A stretch of 36,699 nucleotides of DNA from Candidatus Pacearchaeota archaeon CG10_big_fil_rev_8_21_14_0_10_30_48 (GTDB lineage Archaea > Nanobdellota > Nanobdellia > Pacearchaeales > GW2011-AR1), in assembly GCA_002763155.1 (NCBI GenBank), contig PFCU01000048.1, forward strand, positions 1-36,699, in the 5' to 3' direction. A program made the position numbers and the translations under genes. How positions within the stretch are numbered: the first letter of the stretch is position 1; each line of letters opens with the position of its first letter. Below are positions 22,755-29,831 of this stretch, piece after piece. A model generated the notes under the pieces. That model was not told where the DNA came from and did no database searches. It saw only the letters and a program-made list of their open reading frames with translations.

Positions 22755-22780
22755 GATTAAATTTATATAATATATAAGTC
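22755..22780. promoter_or_regulatory. Divergent TATA region between the PMI cupin and aldolase genes
   Basis: The 43-base gap contains a nearly symmetric TTATATAATATATAA run. TATA-like boxes can be read on both strands, each about 23-28 nt from the ATG at 22749 (minus) and the GTG at 22793 (plus). Both genes have little room for a leader. The two genes could be co-regulated from here. Confidence 0.5.
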
Positions 22781-22792
22781 TTTTTAGAATAG

Positions 22793-23554
22793 GTGATTAA
22801 AATTGTATCTTTGAAAAAAATAACGACTAAGGGGAAGGCAATTTACTTAGCTTATGATCAAGGATTAGAACACGGGCCTGAAACGGATTTTAATGATGTT
22901 AATGTTAACCCCTTGTATATTTTAGATATTGCTAAGAAGGGAAAATTTAATGGTGTTGTTTTTCAAAAAGGAATTGCTGAAGAATATAATAAAGAGATTC
23001 GTAAGTCGAAGGTTCCTTTGATTTTGAAATTAAATGGAAGGACTCGTCTTGTTAAGGGTGATCCGATTTCAGCACAGATTGCAACAGTTAAAGATGCGGT
23101 TAAATTAGGAGCTTCAGCTGTTGGTTTTACAATTTATATTGGAAGCAAGCATGAAGAAGAAATGATTGAAGAATTTTCTAAGATACAAACAGAGGCGCAC
23201 AAGAAAAATCTTCCAGTTATTGCTTGGATTTATCCTCGTGGGGGGAAAGTTAAAAATGATGTTTCTCGAGAAATGATGGCTTATGCAACACGGACTGCTT
23301 TAGAAATTGGTGCAGATATTGTTAAGATAAAATATGGTGGGAAGAAAAAAGATTTGGAATGGGCTGTTAAATCCGCTGGAAGATGTAAAGTTGTTATTGC
23401 TGGCGGTTCAAAAAAATCTGAGAAAGATTTTTTGAAACAGGTTAAAGAAATTAAGGACTCTGGTGCGATTGGTTTGGCGATTGGTAGAAATGTTTGGCAG
23501 TCTAAAGATCCTTTAGGTTTGAGTAAGAAGATTAGGGAGATTGTCGGGAATTAA
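22793..23554 (+). CDS. fba: Class I fructose-bisphosphate aldolase (DhnA/FbaB, archaeal type)
   Basis: The 253-residue enzyme cleaves fructose-1,6-bisphosphate to triose phosphates. Motifs: IYLAYDQGLEHGPETDF (17-33), the TIM-barrel run PLILKLNGRTRL, VIAWIYPRGGKVKND, and the Schiff-base lysine in ADIVKIKYGG (about residue 178). KVVIAGGSKKSEKDFL and GLAIGRNVWQSKDP form the phosphate site. The start is a GTG at 22793 placed a TATA-length from the AT-rich region; an in-frame TTG at 22811 is the alternative. No phosphofructokinase or fructose-bisphosphatase is seen in the window. Confidence 0.93.
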   Translation: MIKIVSLKKITTKGKAIYLAYDQGLEHGPETDFNDVNVNPLYILDIAKKGKFNGVVFQKGIAEEYNKEIRKSKVPLILKLNGRTRLVKGDPISAQIATVKDAVKLGASAVGFTIYIGSKHEEEMIEEFSKIQTEAHKKNLPVIAWIYPRGGKVKNDVSREMMAYATRTALEIGADIVKIKYGGKKKDLEWAVKSAGRCKVVIAGGSKKSEKDFLKQVKEIKDSGAIGLAIGRNVWQSKDPLGLSKKIREIVGN

Positions 23555-23555
23555 A

Positions 23556-23942
23556 TTAAAAACTAAAAATTATCAAACCAACTATTCCTGCGATTAATGC
23601 TCCGAATAAGAAAGCTATAACAATTGCTTGAACTCTTGCATCATTTGATATTAAAGCAAGGGTTGATTTTAAGTTAGTTATTTGTTTTTTCTCCTTTAAT
23701 ATTTGTAAAAAGAAAATAGCTCCAAAAATTATTAACATAATTTCAATTGCCATAAAAGTTCCTTTAATAAAAGAGGCAATAGTTAAGATTAATGAAATTT
23801 TCCAGACAAAGAGAGCGATTAAGAGAGTTATAACATATGTCAAAGGCATTGCTTTAATCGCAGGCCATTTTCGTATAACTAATAGTAAAAGAAGTAATGC
23901 AAAAGGAAGTATTGCTAATAGAGTTAGTAACTGTTCTGCCAT
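23556..23942 (-). CDS. N-terminal fragment of an L-lactate permease-like protein
   Basis: The 128-residue product matches the start of LctP/GlcA lactate permeases: hydrophobic LLTLLAILPFALLLLLLVIR, KWPAIKAMPLTYVITLLIALFVWK, a third and fourth segment with FIKGTFMAIEIMLIIFGAIF, and the conserved ISNDARVQAIVIAFLFGALI. In the family this runs on into EGxAGFGTP and hundreds more residues; here it becomes AGIVGLIIFSF and stops, about a quarter of the usual 530. The rest is not on the minus strand below, because the convergent aldolase gene ends one base away. Its start keeps a good signal: CGAGGCGAC just before ATG and a TATA-like GTTTTAAAG upstream. It is either a decaying gene or a small four-helix protein derived from it. 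Confidence 0.72.
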   Translation of the reverse strand: MAEQLLTLLAILPFALLLLLLVIRKWPAIKAMPLTYVITLLIALFVWKISLILTIASFIKGTFMAIEIMLIIFGAIFFLQILKEKKQITNLKSTLALISNDARVQAIVIAFLFGALIAGIVGLIIFSF

Positions 23943-24005
23943 GTCGCCTCGTTATTATTAAGATTAGTAATCTTTAAAACCTTTGCAGTTTATTTAATTG
24001 AGAGA

Positions 24006-24617
24006 ATGATAATCGTAAATACTAAAAATTATCTTGAAGAAAAAGAGTTGAAAAGTTTGATTAAGAAAATTGAGAAAACGAATAAAAATGTGATTGTGGC
24101 TGTTCCTGCGATTTATTTAAAAGAAATTTCTAAAAATACTAAATTAAATATTTATGCCCAACATTTAGATCCGGTTTTATATGAAACGACGACGGGCGCA
24201 GTTATTCCGAAAATGATTAAAAAAATGAATGTTAAAGGTTCTTTAATTAATCATAGTGAATATCAACTTTTATTAGGAGAAATAAAAATAATTGTAGAAC
24301 AATGTAAGAAATACGATTTGAAATCGATTGTTTGCGCTTCGGATTTGAGGGAAGTTAAACAAATAATTAAGTTTAATCCTACGGCAATTGCATTTGAAGA
24401 TCCGAAATTAATTTCTTCTGGAAAATCAATAACAAAGCATAATCCTAAAATGATTAAAAAATTTGTTAAGCTGTTGGAGAAAACAAATATTGTTCCCTTA
24501 TGCGGTGCAGGAATTTCAACTAAGGAAGATATAAAAGCTGCTGAAGATTTAGGTTGTAAAGGCGTGCTTATTGCTTCGGCAGTTGCTAAAAAAGGGAAGG
24601 TTGAAATTTTGAAATGA
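24006..24617 (+). CDS. tpiA: Triosephosphate isomerase, archaeal short form
   Basis: This 203-residue TIM-barrel enzyme interconverts dihydroxyacetone phosphate and glyceraldehyde-3-phosphate. It has IVNTKNYLEE with the phosphate-binding Asn and Lys (3-12), the catalytic His in LINHSEYQLLLGE, the catalytic Glu in IAFEDPKLISSGKSI, and CGAGISTKEDIKAA. It is slightly shorter than the 220-225 residues usual in archaea, which are already shorter than bacterial forms. A TATA-like CTTTAAAAC lies about 30 nt upstream. It overlaps the following LOG-family gene by ATGA. Confidence 0.92.
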   Translation: MIIVNTKNYLEEKELKSLIKKIEKTNKNVIVAVPAIYLKEISKNTKLNIYAQHLDPVLYETTTGAVIPKMIKKMNVKGSLINHSEYQLLLGEIKIIVEQCKKYDLKSIVCASDLREVKQIIKFNPTAIAFEDPKLISSGKSITKHNPKMIKKFVKLLEKTNIVPLCGAGISTKEDIKAAEDLGCKGVLIASAVAKKGKVEILK

Positions 24618-25279
24618 AAATAGCTAAAACTAAAAAAGATTTTGAAAGACTCTACGAAGAAAAACATTTTAGGGTTACGATTTTTGGAAGTGCGAGAATT
24701 AAAAAAAATGATCCCAGATATAATGAAATTAAAAAATTAGCTGAAATGATTGCTGAACGAGGAATAGATGTTGTTACGGGCGGAGGCCCAGGAATAATGG
24801 AAGCAGCTAATTTAGGACATCAAGAAGGTAAGAAAAAAAGTCGGGTTGAAACTCATTCAATTGGTCTTGGAATAAAACTTCCTCACGAACAAATGTTTAA
24901 CAGAAGTGTTGGGGAAAGTAAAACCTTTAATCGTTTTTCTAATAGGTTGGATAATTTTATGCTTTTATCGAATATTGTTGTTGTTGCAGAAGGAGGAGTT
25001 GGAACTTTGTTGGAACTTTTTTACACTTGGCAGTTAATGCAGGTAAAACATATTTGTAATGTGCCGATTATTTTATTGGGAGATATGTGGCCAGGATTAT
25101 TGAAATGGTTAGAAGCAAATCCTCTAAAGAAAAAAATGTTTACTAAAGAAGATTTTAATTCGTTGTATCACGCTAAAAACTCTAATGAAGCGATGAAAGT
25201 TATTGATAAAGCTTATGCTGGTTATATTAAAGGTGATCCTAATTTCTGTTTGAATTATAAAAAATATAACTTCAATTAG
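24614..25279 (+). CDS. LOG-family (lysine decarboxylase-like) nucleotide hydrolase
   Basis: The 221-residue protein has the Rossmann-like fold of the LOG/TIGR00730 group: VTIFGSARIKKNDPRY (21-36), VVTGGGPGIMEAANLGHQEG (53-72) and the PGGxGT-like AEGGVGTLLELFYTWQ (about 123-138). Plant and some bacterial members release cytokinin bases from nucleotide monophosphates; others act on AMP-like nucleotides, and the older name lysine decarboxylase is wrong. The substrate here is unknown. It overlaps tpiA by four bases and shares its operon, without an obvious metabolic link. Confidence 0.85.
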   Translation: MKIAKTKKDFERLYEEKHFRVTIFGSARIKKNDPRYNEIKKLAEMIAERGIDVVTGGGPGIMEAANLGHQEGKKKSRVETHSIGLGIKLPHEQMFNRSVGESKTFNRFSNRLDNFMLLSNIVVVAEGGVGTLLELFYTWQLMQVKHICNVPIILLGDMWPGLLKWLEANPLKKKMFTKEDFNSLYHAKNSNEAMKVIDKAYAGYIKGDPNFCLNYKKYNFN

Positions 25280-25316
25280 TTAAGTTTAAAATATTCTTTT
25301 TCCTTGTTTTAGTAAG

Positions 25317-26210
25317 ATGGTAAACGAAGTAGGTATGATCGGCATTGGGCGAATGGGTTTTGGAATGTCGCAGAGATTATTAAAAAATAAAATTCGTGTT
25401 GTAGGTTATGATCGTTCAAAAGAAAATGTTGATGAAATAAAAAAGAAAGGGGCTGTCCCTGCTTATTCTATTGAAGAGTTAGTCTCAGAATTAAAATCAA
25501 AGAAAAAAGTTGTTTGGTTAATGTTGCCTGCTGGAAAAATAACTACAGATACGATAAAAAAAGTTCTTCCATTATTGAATTCCGGAGACATTATTGTCGA
25601 TGGGGCGAACGATTTTTATAAAAATGCGGAGAAAAACGCGAAGTTATGTAAATCTTATAAAATTAATTTTTTTGATTGTGGAGTTTCTGGAGGAATTCAT
25701 GGTTTGGAAAAGGGTTACCCTTTAATGATTGGTGGAAGTAAAAAAGAGTTTAAACATATTGAACCTTTATGTAAGGCTTTAGCACCTTCAAAGGGTTACG
25801 GCTATTTTGGGGTTGTAGGAAGTGGTTTTTATGTTAAATCAATTCATAATATTATCGAGTATGTTTATTTACAGGGAATTGCCGAGGGAATTGAACTCTT
25901 GGATAAGAAGAAGATTGATTTAGTTAAAGCGACAGAGGTTTGGCAAGAGGCATCTGTGATTAAATCTTGGTTAATTGATTTGACAAATAAAGCTTTGAAA
26001 AGGAAAGATTTTAAGGATATTGAACCTAATATTATGAGTGTGACTATTAAAGAACTTCAAGATACAAAGAAATCGGTGAAAGGTTACTCTCCTGCGTTTG
26101 ATGTTGCAGTTAAGATTAGAAAAGACAAAAGTAATAAATTTGTGTTGGGTAAAAAAACAATTGCTGCGGTTAGAAATGAATTTGGAGGACATAAAGTGAT
26201 GAAAAAATGA
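25317..26210 (+). CDS. gnd: 6-Phosphogluconate dehydrogenase, decarboxylating (short GndA/YqeC type)
   Basis: The 297-residue enzyme oxidises 6-phosphogluconate to ribulose-5-phosphate and CO2. Motifs are the dinucleotide-binding GMIGIGRMGFGMSQRL (6-21), WLMLPAG, IIVDGANDFYKN, CGVSGGIHGLEKGYPLMIGG (121-140) and GSGFYVKSIHNIIEYVYLQGIAEG, with catalytic Lys174, Asn178 and Glu181. YDRS after the second strand may mean NAD preference, which is uncertain. It differs slightly from canonical (DGANDFY for DGGNSxY, HNI for HNG). A TATA-like GTTTAAAATATTC lies 28 nt upstream. The next gene, rpiB, overlaps it by four bases, so steps three and four of the pathway are cotranslated. Confidence 0.93.
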   Translation: MVNEVGMIGIGRMGFGMSQRLLKNKIRVVGYDRSKENVDEIKKKGAVPAYSIEELVSELKSKKKVVWLMLPAGKITTDTIKKVLPLLNSGDIIVDGANDFYKNAEKNAKLCKSYKINFFDCGVSGGIHGLEKGYPLMIGGSKKEFKHIEPLCKALAPSKGYGYFGVVGSGFYVKSIHNIIEYVYLQGIAEGIELLDKKKIDLVKATEVWQEASVIKSWLIDLTNKALKRKDFKDIEPNIMSVTIKELQDTKKSVKGYSPAFDVAVKIRKDKSNKFVLGKKTIAAVRNEFGGHKVMKK

Positions 26211-26668
26211 AAATATTAATTGCAAGCGACCACGCAGGATTTGAATTAAAGAAAAAAATAAGAGACTTTTTTAATAAGAATAAAATTATTTACGAAGACC
26301 TTGGGACTTTTGGTGAAGATAAAGAAGATGATTATCCTGATTACGCGTTTAAAGTTGCGGAGAGAGTTGCAAAAGAAAAAAATTCCAGAGGTGTTTTAAT
26401 TTGTGGTTCTGGAACTGGAATGGTTATAGCCGCGAATAAAGTTGTCGGAATTCGGGCGGCTTTAGCTTATGATTCTTATTCTGCAAAAATGGCTGCGCAA
26501 GATAATAATGTGAATGTTTTATGTTTGAGGGGAAGATTTTTTGCTCCTGAAAATGCAAAAAAAATTATTTCTACTTGGATAAAAACTTCATTTTCAAATG
26601 AAATTAGACATAAAAGAAGAATCAAAAAAATAAGTGATTATGAGAAAAATCACAGTGTTTCTAGATAA
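26207..26668 (+). CDS. rpiB: Ribose-5-phosphate isomerase B
   Basis: The 153-residue protein interconverts ribulose-5-phosphate and ribose-5-phosphate. It shows IASDHAGFELKKKIRD (4-19), YPDYAFKVAERVAKEK, the CGSGTGMVIAANKVVGIRAAL stretch with the catalytic cysteine, and VNVLCLRGRFFAPENAKKI. The family is bacterial-type RpiB; most archaea use RpiA. The gene overlaps gnd (ATGA), so it acts directly on the Gnd product. The C-terminus is extended by several basic residues. Its 3' end overlaps the convergent gene at 26650 by 19 bases. Confidence 0.94.
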   Translation: MKILIASDHAGFELKKKIRDFFNKNKIIYEDLGTFGEDKEDDYPDYAFKVAERVAKEKNSRGVLICGSGTGMVIAANKVVGIRAALAYDSYSAKMAAQDNNVNVLCLRGRFFAPENAKKIISTWIKTSFSNEIRHKRRIKKISDYEKNHSVSR

Positions 26669-27042
26669 GACAAACTCTTTTTCATTTCAGGAAGATGTGG
26701 AGAATTTGGAAGATGTTTTTCTAAATAAGATATTAAACATTGAAATACTTCAGTTCTGAAAGGAATATATTCTTTTAATTGTTCTTCATTCAACGATTTC
26801 AATTCTACTTTTAACGCTTTTAAGCATTTATCATTTTCTTCTTGTAATAATTCAAACTCTGTTAATTTATGTAAAATCATCGGATGCATATAATCTCTAG
26901 GAACTTCATCTGAAATAAAAGGAATTCCTTGACGATATGAAATAAAATATCTTGGAGCTGGTTGATCGATATTTCTATCAACAACATCATATTCTCTTTC
27001 TTCTTCTTGGAATTTAATTATTCTTGTTTCTAAAGTTTTCAT
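26650..27042 (-). CDS. Uncharacterised 130-residue protein
   Basis: No family is recognised. The first part has a charged helix followed by a beta-like RYFISYRQGIPFISDEVPRDY segment; the second (LHKLTEFELLQEENDKCLKALKVEL) is a likely coiled coil. There is no signal peptide. The start ATG lies next to a tandem 10-base repeat (27041-27060) that creates a second ATG ten bases upstream in another frame. It runs against rpiB and may have its own promoter from the AT-rich region toward rpe. Codon use is normal. Confidence 0.5.
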   Translation of the reverse strand: MKTLETRIIKFQEEEREYDVVDRNIDQPAPRYFISYRQGIPFISDEVPRDYMHPMILHKLTEFELLQEENDKCLKALKVELKSLNEEQLKEYIPFRTEVFQCLISYLEKHLPNSPHLPEMKKSLSYLETL

Positions 27043-27060
27043 AAATTTTCATAAATTTTC
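27041..27060. repeat. Tandem 10-bp repeat at a start codon
   Basis: ATAAATTTTC occurs twice without a spacer, at 27041-27050 and 27051-27060. On the minus strand this duplicates the GAAAATTTATG around the start codon of the 26650 gene. It is probably a small slippage duplication. Confidence 0.6.
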
Positions 27061-27091
27061 TTCTTTTTAAATGTTTAGAAAAAGAAAAAAG

Positions 27092-27100
27092 TTAAATAAT
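27092..27100 (+). promoter_or_regulatory. TATA box of rpe
   Basis: TTAAATAAT is centred 24 nt before the rpe ATG at 27120, the spacing expected for a leaderless archaeal transcript. Confidence 0.5.
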
Positions 27101-27119
27101 CAAGAATCTGTTTAATTAA

Positions 27120-27773
27120 ATGGTAATTAAAATAATTCCTACAATTTTGGCGACATCAAAAAAGCAATTTGATAAACGTTTTGAGAAATTAAGAGATTTT
27201 GCTAAGGAAATTCAAATTGATTTTATGGACGGCCATTTTGTTGATAAGAAGTCAATAAAGTTGAGTGTTGTTCCGACTTTGAAAAATTACGATATAAAAT
27301 TTGAAGCACATATAATGGTGAGAGATCCTAAGAAATGGGTTAAGAGATTAAAGAATAGGGGTTTTTCAAAAGTTATTTTTCATTGGTCTGCAATAAGAGA
27401 TGAAGATGAAGTGAGAAAAGTGATTAATGAAATTCATAAATTAGATATGGAAGCGTTTGTTGCGATTAATCCAGAAGTTAGAGAAGATGAAGTTATTCCG
27501 ATAATGCATGATGCCGACGGGATTTTGATAATGGGTGTGCGTCCGGGTAAAGAAAAACAGGATTTATTATATAAGACTTATTACAAACTTGAAAATCTTA
27601 GAGCGATAAATAAGAAATTAGTTTTACAAGTTGATGGGGGAGTTAATTTAGTTACAGCGAGGGATTTGGTTAAATCGGGGGCAAATATTCTTAATTCTGG
27701 AAGTCTTATTTCAAAAAGTAAGAATCCTGAAGAAAAATATAATGAACTTTTAGATGTTGTTAATGGGCAATAA
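27120..27773 (+). CDS. rpe: Ribulose-phosphate 3-epimerase
   Basis: The 217-residue TIM-barrel enzyme interconverts ribulose-5-phosphate and xylulose-5-phosphate. Motifs: IIPTILATSKKQFDKR (4-19), IQIDFMDGHFVDKKS, EAHIMVRDPKKW, ILIMGVRPGKEKQ and LQVDGGVNLVTARDL with a downstream NSGSLI phosphate site. Three of four canonical metal ligands are present (first Asp of IDFMDG, His of AHIMV, Asp of VDGG); the usual histidine of HIDVMDG is glutamine here. That makes the call secure at family level but activity slightly less sure. TATA-like box at 27092-27100. Confidence 0.88.
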   Translation: MVIKIIPTILATSKKQFDKRFEKLRDFAKEIQIDFMDGHFVDKKSIKLSVVPTLKNYDIKFEAHIMVRDPKKWVKRLKNRGFSKVIFHWSAIRDEDEVRKVINEIHKLDMEAFVAINPEVREDEVIPIMHDADGILIMGVRPGKEKQDLLYKTYYKLENLRAINKKLVLQVDGGVNLVTARDLVKSGANILNSGSLISKSKNPEEKYNELLDVVNGQ

Positions 27774-27783
27774 ACACTCTAAA

Positions 27784-27797
27784 TTTTTATAAATAAC
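27784..27797 (+). promoter_or_regulatory. TATA box of the 27815 gene
   Basis: TTTTTATAAATAAC is centred about 25 nt before the ATG at 27815, another leaderless-type arrangement. Confidence 0.55.
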
Positions 27798-27814
27798 AAA
27801 TTCATTAAATTGAT

Positions 27815-28153
27815 ATGCTTGGATTGTTCAGAAATCGAGAATGGAAAAATACAAGAGATTTTTTAAGAAGTTATGATTATATAGTTGATTCTACTGGAAC
27901 TATTTTAGACAGAGAATATTCTAAAAAAGAAATAGCTCGCATTAAAAATGAAACTGGAGAAGTATTAATGACTTATGATTCTCATGATATTCCTAGCATT
28001 ATTTTTGCTCAAAAATTGAAAGAAAGTTTAAAATTAAATGGGAGAAATTATCAAGAAAATGAGGGGAAAATAATGAGTTCTATTAACACATTAAAAAGAG
28101 GAGCGGATAAATTTATTGATTTAGCTTCTAAACTAGAGAAGAAGTTGGGTTAG
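27815..28153 (+). CDS. Uncharacterised 112-residue protein
   Basis: No family is recognised. The protein begins MLGLFRNREWKNTRDFLRSY and has an internal YIVDSTGTILDREY segment, then two helical stretches ending in a basic coiled-coil-like FIDLASKLEKKLG. There is no membrane segment. A clear TATA-like box lies 25 nt upstream with no Shine-Dalgarno. Its stop overlaps the convergent pgl gene by four bases. Likely a lineage-specific soluble protein. Confidence 0.5.
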   Translation: MLGLFRNREWKNTRDFLRSYDYIVDSTGTILDREYSKKEIARIKNETGEVLMTYDSHDIPSIIFAQKLKESLKLNGRNYQENEGKIMSSINTLKRGADKFIDLASKLEKKLG

Positions 28154-28827
28154 AAAGGAATGTCAGTCAATATGTAACTCTTTGAAATTTTATTAACTAG
28201 TTTTGTAGGGCATTGATTTGTTAAGAGATTTTTCCTTTTGAAATTTTTGAAGGCTTTTTGTTTTCCTTCTCCAAAAAATAGTAATAAAGCAACTTGTGAT
28301 TTTTCTAATAGTTTTCTTGAAGCAGACATTCTTTTTTTAGGAGGTTTTGGAGAGTTGTCAAAGACAATAAAATTCTCCTCTTTATTTTTTATTGTTAAAT
28401 TCGGGAAAAGGCCGGCGACATGACTATCTTCTCCCGAGCTTAAAAGAATTATATTGAATTTCCCCCCATACTCTTTTAGTTCACTTTTGTAATTTTCAAT
28501 TGGTTTTGTGTAGTCATAAGGGTGAATATTTCTAGGATTTATTTTTTTTGTTTTTAGTAAATATTCAAATAAAGAATCATTTGCTAGTTTGAAATTACTT
28601 TTATTGTTTTTTATTGGAACTCTGCGTTCATCTATCATAAAGAAATGAATTTTGTTCCAAGAAATTTGTTTGTTCCTTAGGTTTTTTAGTATTGCTGAAA
28701 CACTTGTGCCTCCGACAATACCTAAGACAAGAAATGGTTGTTTGTTTAGCAAGATGGTGATTTCTTTTTCTATGATTTCAGATGCTTGTTTTTCTAGGTT
28801 TTGACGAGGAGCAGTTATTATTTTCAT
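28150..28827 (-). CDS. pgl: 6-Phosphogluconolactonase
   Basis: The 225-residue enzyme hydrolyses 6-phosphogluconolactone, the product of Zwf. Motifs: LVLGIVGGTSVSAILKNL (33-50), FMIDERRVPIKNNKSNF (63-79) and ILLSSGEDSHVAGLFP with the catalytic histidine, then PPKKRMSASRKLL and LLLFFGEGKQKAFKN. It is of the NagB-like DevB/Pgl type, distinct from the NagB at 14977 by GEDSHVAGLFP. Its start overlaps the gene upstream (ATGA), so it is the third gene of an operon that begins with a nucleotidyltransferase at 29797. A pentose phosphate enzyme is not expected there. Confidence 0.93.
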   Translation of the reverse strand: MKIITAPRQNLEKQASEIIEKEITILLNKQPFLVLGIVGGTSVSAILKNLRNKQISWNKIHFFMIDERRVPIKNNKSNFKLANDSLFEYLLKTKKINPRNIHPYDYTKPIENYKSELKEYGGKFNIILLSSGEDSHVAGLFPNLTIKNKEENFIVFDNSPKPPKKRMSASRKLLEKSQVALLLFFGEGKQKAFKNFKRKNLLTNQCPTKLVNKISKSYILTDIPF

Positions 28828-29072
28828 TTCAACCTAACCTTCAATTTATTTAACCTATTTCTATACTCTTCGATAATTCTTTCATTTAAATCTAAAACAT
28901 CTAATTTTCTTTCAAGAGCAAAAATTAAACTTTTATCAAGTTCTTTAAAATGATATCTTCCCATTTCTAAATTCCCTTCTTCAATATCTTTTTCAAGTTT
29001 TAAAAAATGCTTTTCTATTTCTTCTTTTAAACTTTCAATTCCCTTTTCTAATCTTTTAATTCTTTTAGCCAT
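28824..29072 (-). CDS. Small coiled-coil protein paired with a nucleotidyltransferase
   Basis: The 82-residue product is nearly all helix with heptad-like repeats (RIKRLEKGIESLKEEIEKHFLKLEKDIEEGN). It overlaps the nucleotidyltransferase gene upstream by 25 bases and the pgl gene downstream by four. Small helical proteins often sit beside MNT-type nucleotidyltransferases in DPANN genomes, sometimes in toxin-antitoxin-like pairs, but I see no RNase (RX4-6H) motif, although its YHFKELDKS and RYH residues are notable. Its function is unknown. Confidence 0.65.
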   Translation of the reverse strand: MAKRIKRLEKGIESLKEEIEKHFLKLEKDIEEGNLEMGRYHFKELDKSLIFALERKLDVLDLNERIIEEYRNRLNKLKVRLK

Positions 29073-29797
29073 TTTTTTGAAAGCTCGATTAGTTTACAAG
29101 CTTCACTATAAGATAAATCATTTATTTCCTTTCTTTCTCTCTTAACTCTTGAATAAGCAAAATAAGCGTTTTCTCCAATATATTTCAAAAGTTCTTTTTT
29201 TGAAGGAGTTTTATTTCTTAGTAAACATTTAGCGTAATAAATTTCTCTAAGTCTAAGAATAATTGAGTAAATTGTCGCATCTGGCACATTTTTATTTGTA
29301 ATTTTCAAATCTTCTAAAACACTTTCGTTAATTTTTATAACACCTTTAACTTCATCAATAAATTTTTTTAAATTTAGATTAATCTTAGTTTCTCTATATT
29401 TTTCAATAAGTTCTGAATTTAAGATAACTATCGCTTCTCTAAGAGTGGATAATCTATAAATGTTAGACTCTAAATTCCTAGAAAAGTTGTCCTCGGAGAT
29501 CATGTTAATTTCGTAACCCAAATAATCAATTAATTTATTGGTCTTTTTAGTTAAAATTAGGATATCTACATCGCTATCGCTAGATTCTTCATCTCTTGCA
29601 TAACTGCCGATTAAATAAATTCCCTTGACTTCGTTTAGAAGATTTTTTTCCACTAGAAAATTAATTATCTCTTTTGTTATATTTTCAATATTTTTTTCTT
29701 CTAAGGTTACAACTACTCTTTTATTTAGCCATGATCTAGGTAAAAGAACACCTGCAGAAGTACCTACAGCTCTTGTTTTTTTAGTTATAGTTTCCAT
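29048..29797 (-). CDS. DUF2080-nucleotidyltransferase (MNT) protein
   Basis: The 249-residue product has three parts. Residues 1-33 (KTRAVGTSAGVLLPRSWLNKRVVVTL) match DUF2080, an AbrB-like DNA-binding segment. Residues 55-115 are a Pol-beta-type nucleotidyltransferase: GSYARDEESSDSDVDILIL with Gly64-Ser65, Asp76 and Asp78. The rest (about 130-249) is helical and may be HEPN-like. Such proteins transfer nucleotides to a partner, often in toxin-antitoxin modules. A tandem repeat (ATTATAATGT twice) lies directly before the ATG, a good candidate operator for the N-terminal domain. It heads the operon with a coiled-coil gene and pgl. Confidence 0.82.
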   Translation of the reverse strand: METITKKTRAVGTSAGVLLPRSWLNKRVVVTLEEKNIENITKEIINFLVEKNLLNEVKGIYLIGSYARDEESSDSDVDILILTKKTNKLIDYLGYEINMISEDNFSRNLESNIYRLSTLREAIVILNSELIEKYRETKINLNLKKFIDEVKGVIKINESVLEDLKITNKNVPDATIYSIILRLREIYYAKCLLRNKTPSKKELLKYIGENAYFAYSRVKRERKEINDLSYSEACKLIELSKKWLKELKD

Positions 29798-29819
29798 ACA
29801 TTATAATGTATTATAATGT
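29798..29819 (-). promoter_or_regulatory. Palindromic tandem repeat, candidate operator
   Basis: ATTATAATGT occurs at 29800-29809 and 29810-29819, and the 12-base ACATTATAATGT (29798-29809) is a perfect palindrome. It lies between a TATA-like CTTTAAAAA (about 29822-29830, minus strand) and the ATG at 29797, the usual place for an archaeal repressor site. The N-terminal AbrB-like domain of the gene it precedes is the natural binder. Binding is inferred. Confidence 0.55.
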
Positions 29820-29831
29820 TTTTAAAGTTTT

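Noticed and set aside
28150..28827. Alternative call of pgl as a second NagB
   Set aside because: It has the lactonase signature GEDSHVAGLFP and PPKKRMSAS, and lacks the NagB DEYYG and NEPG motifs.
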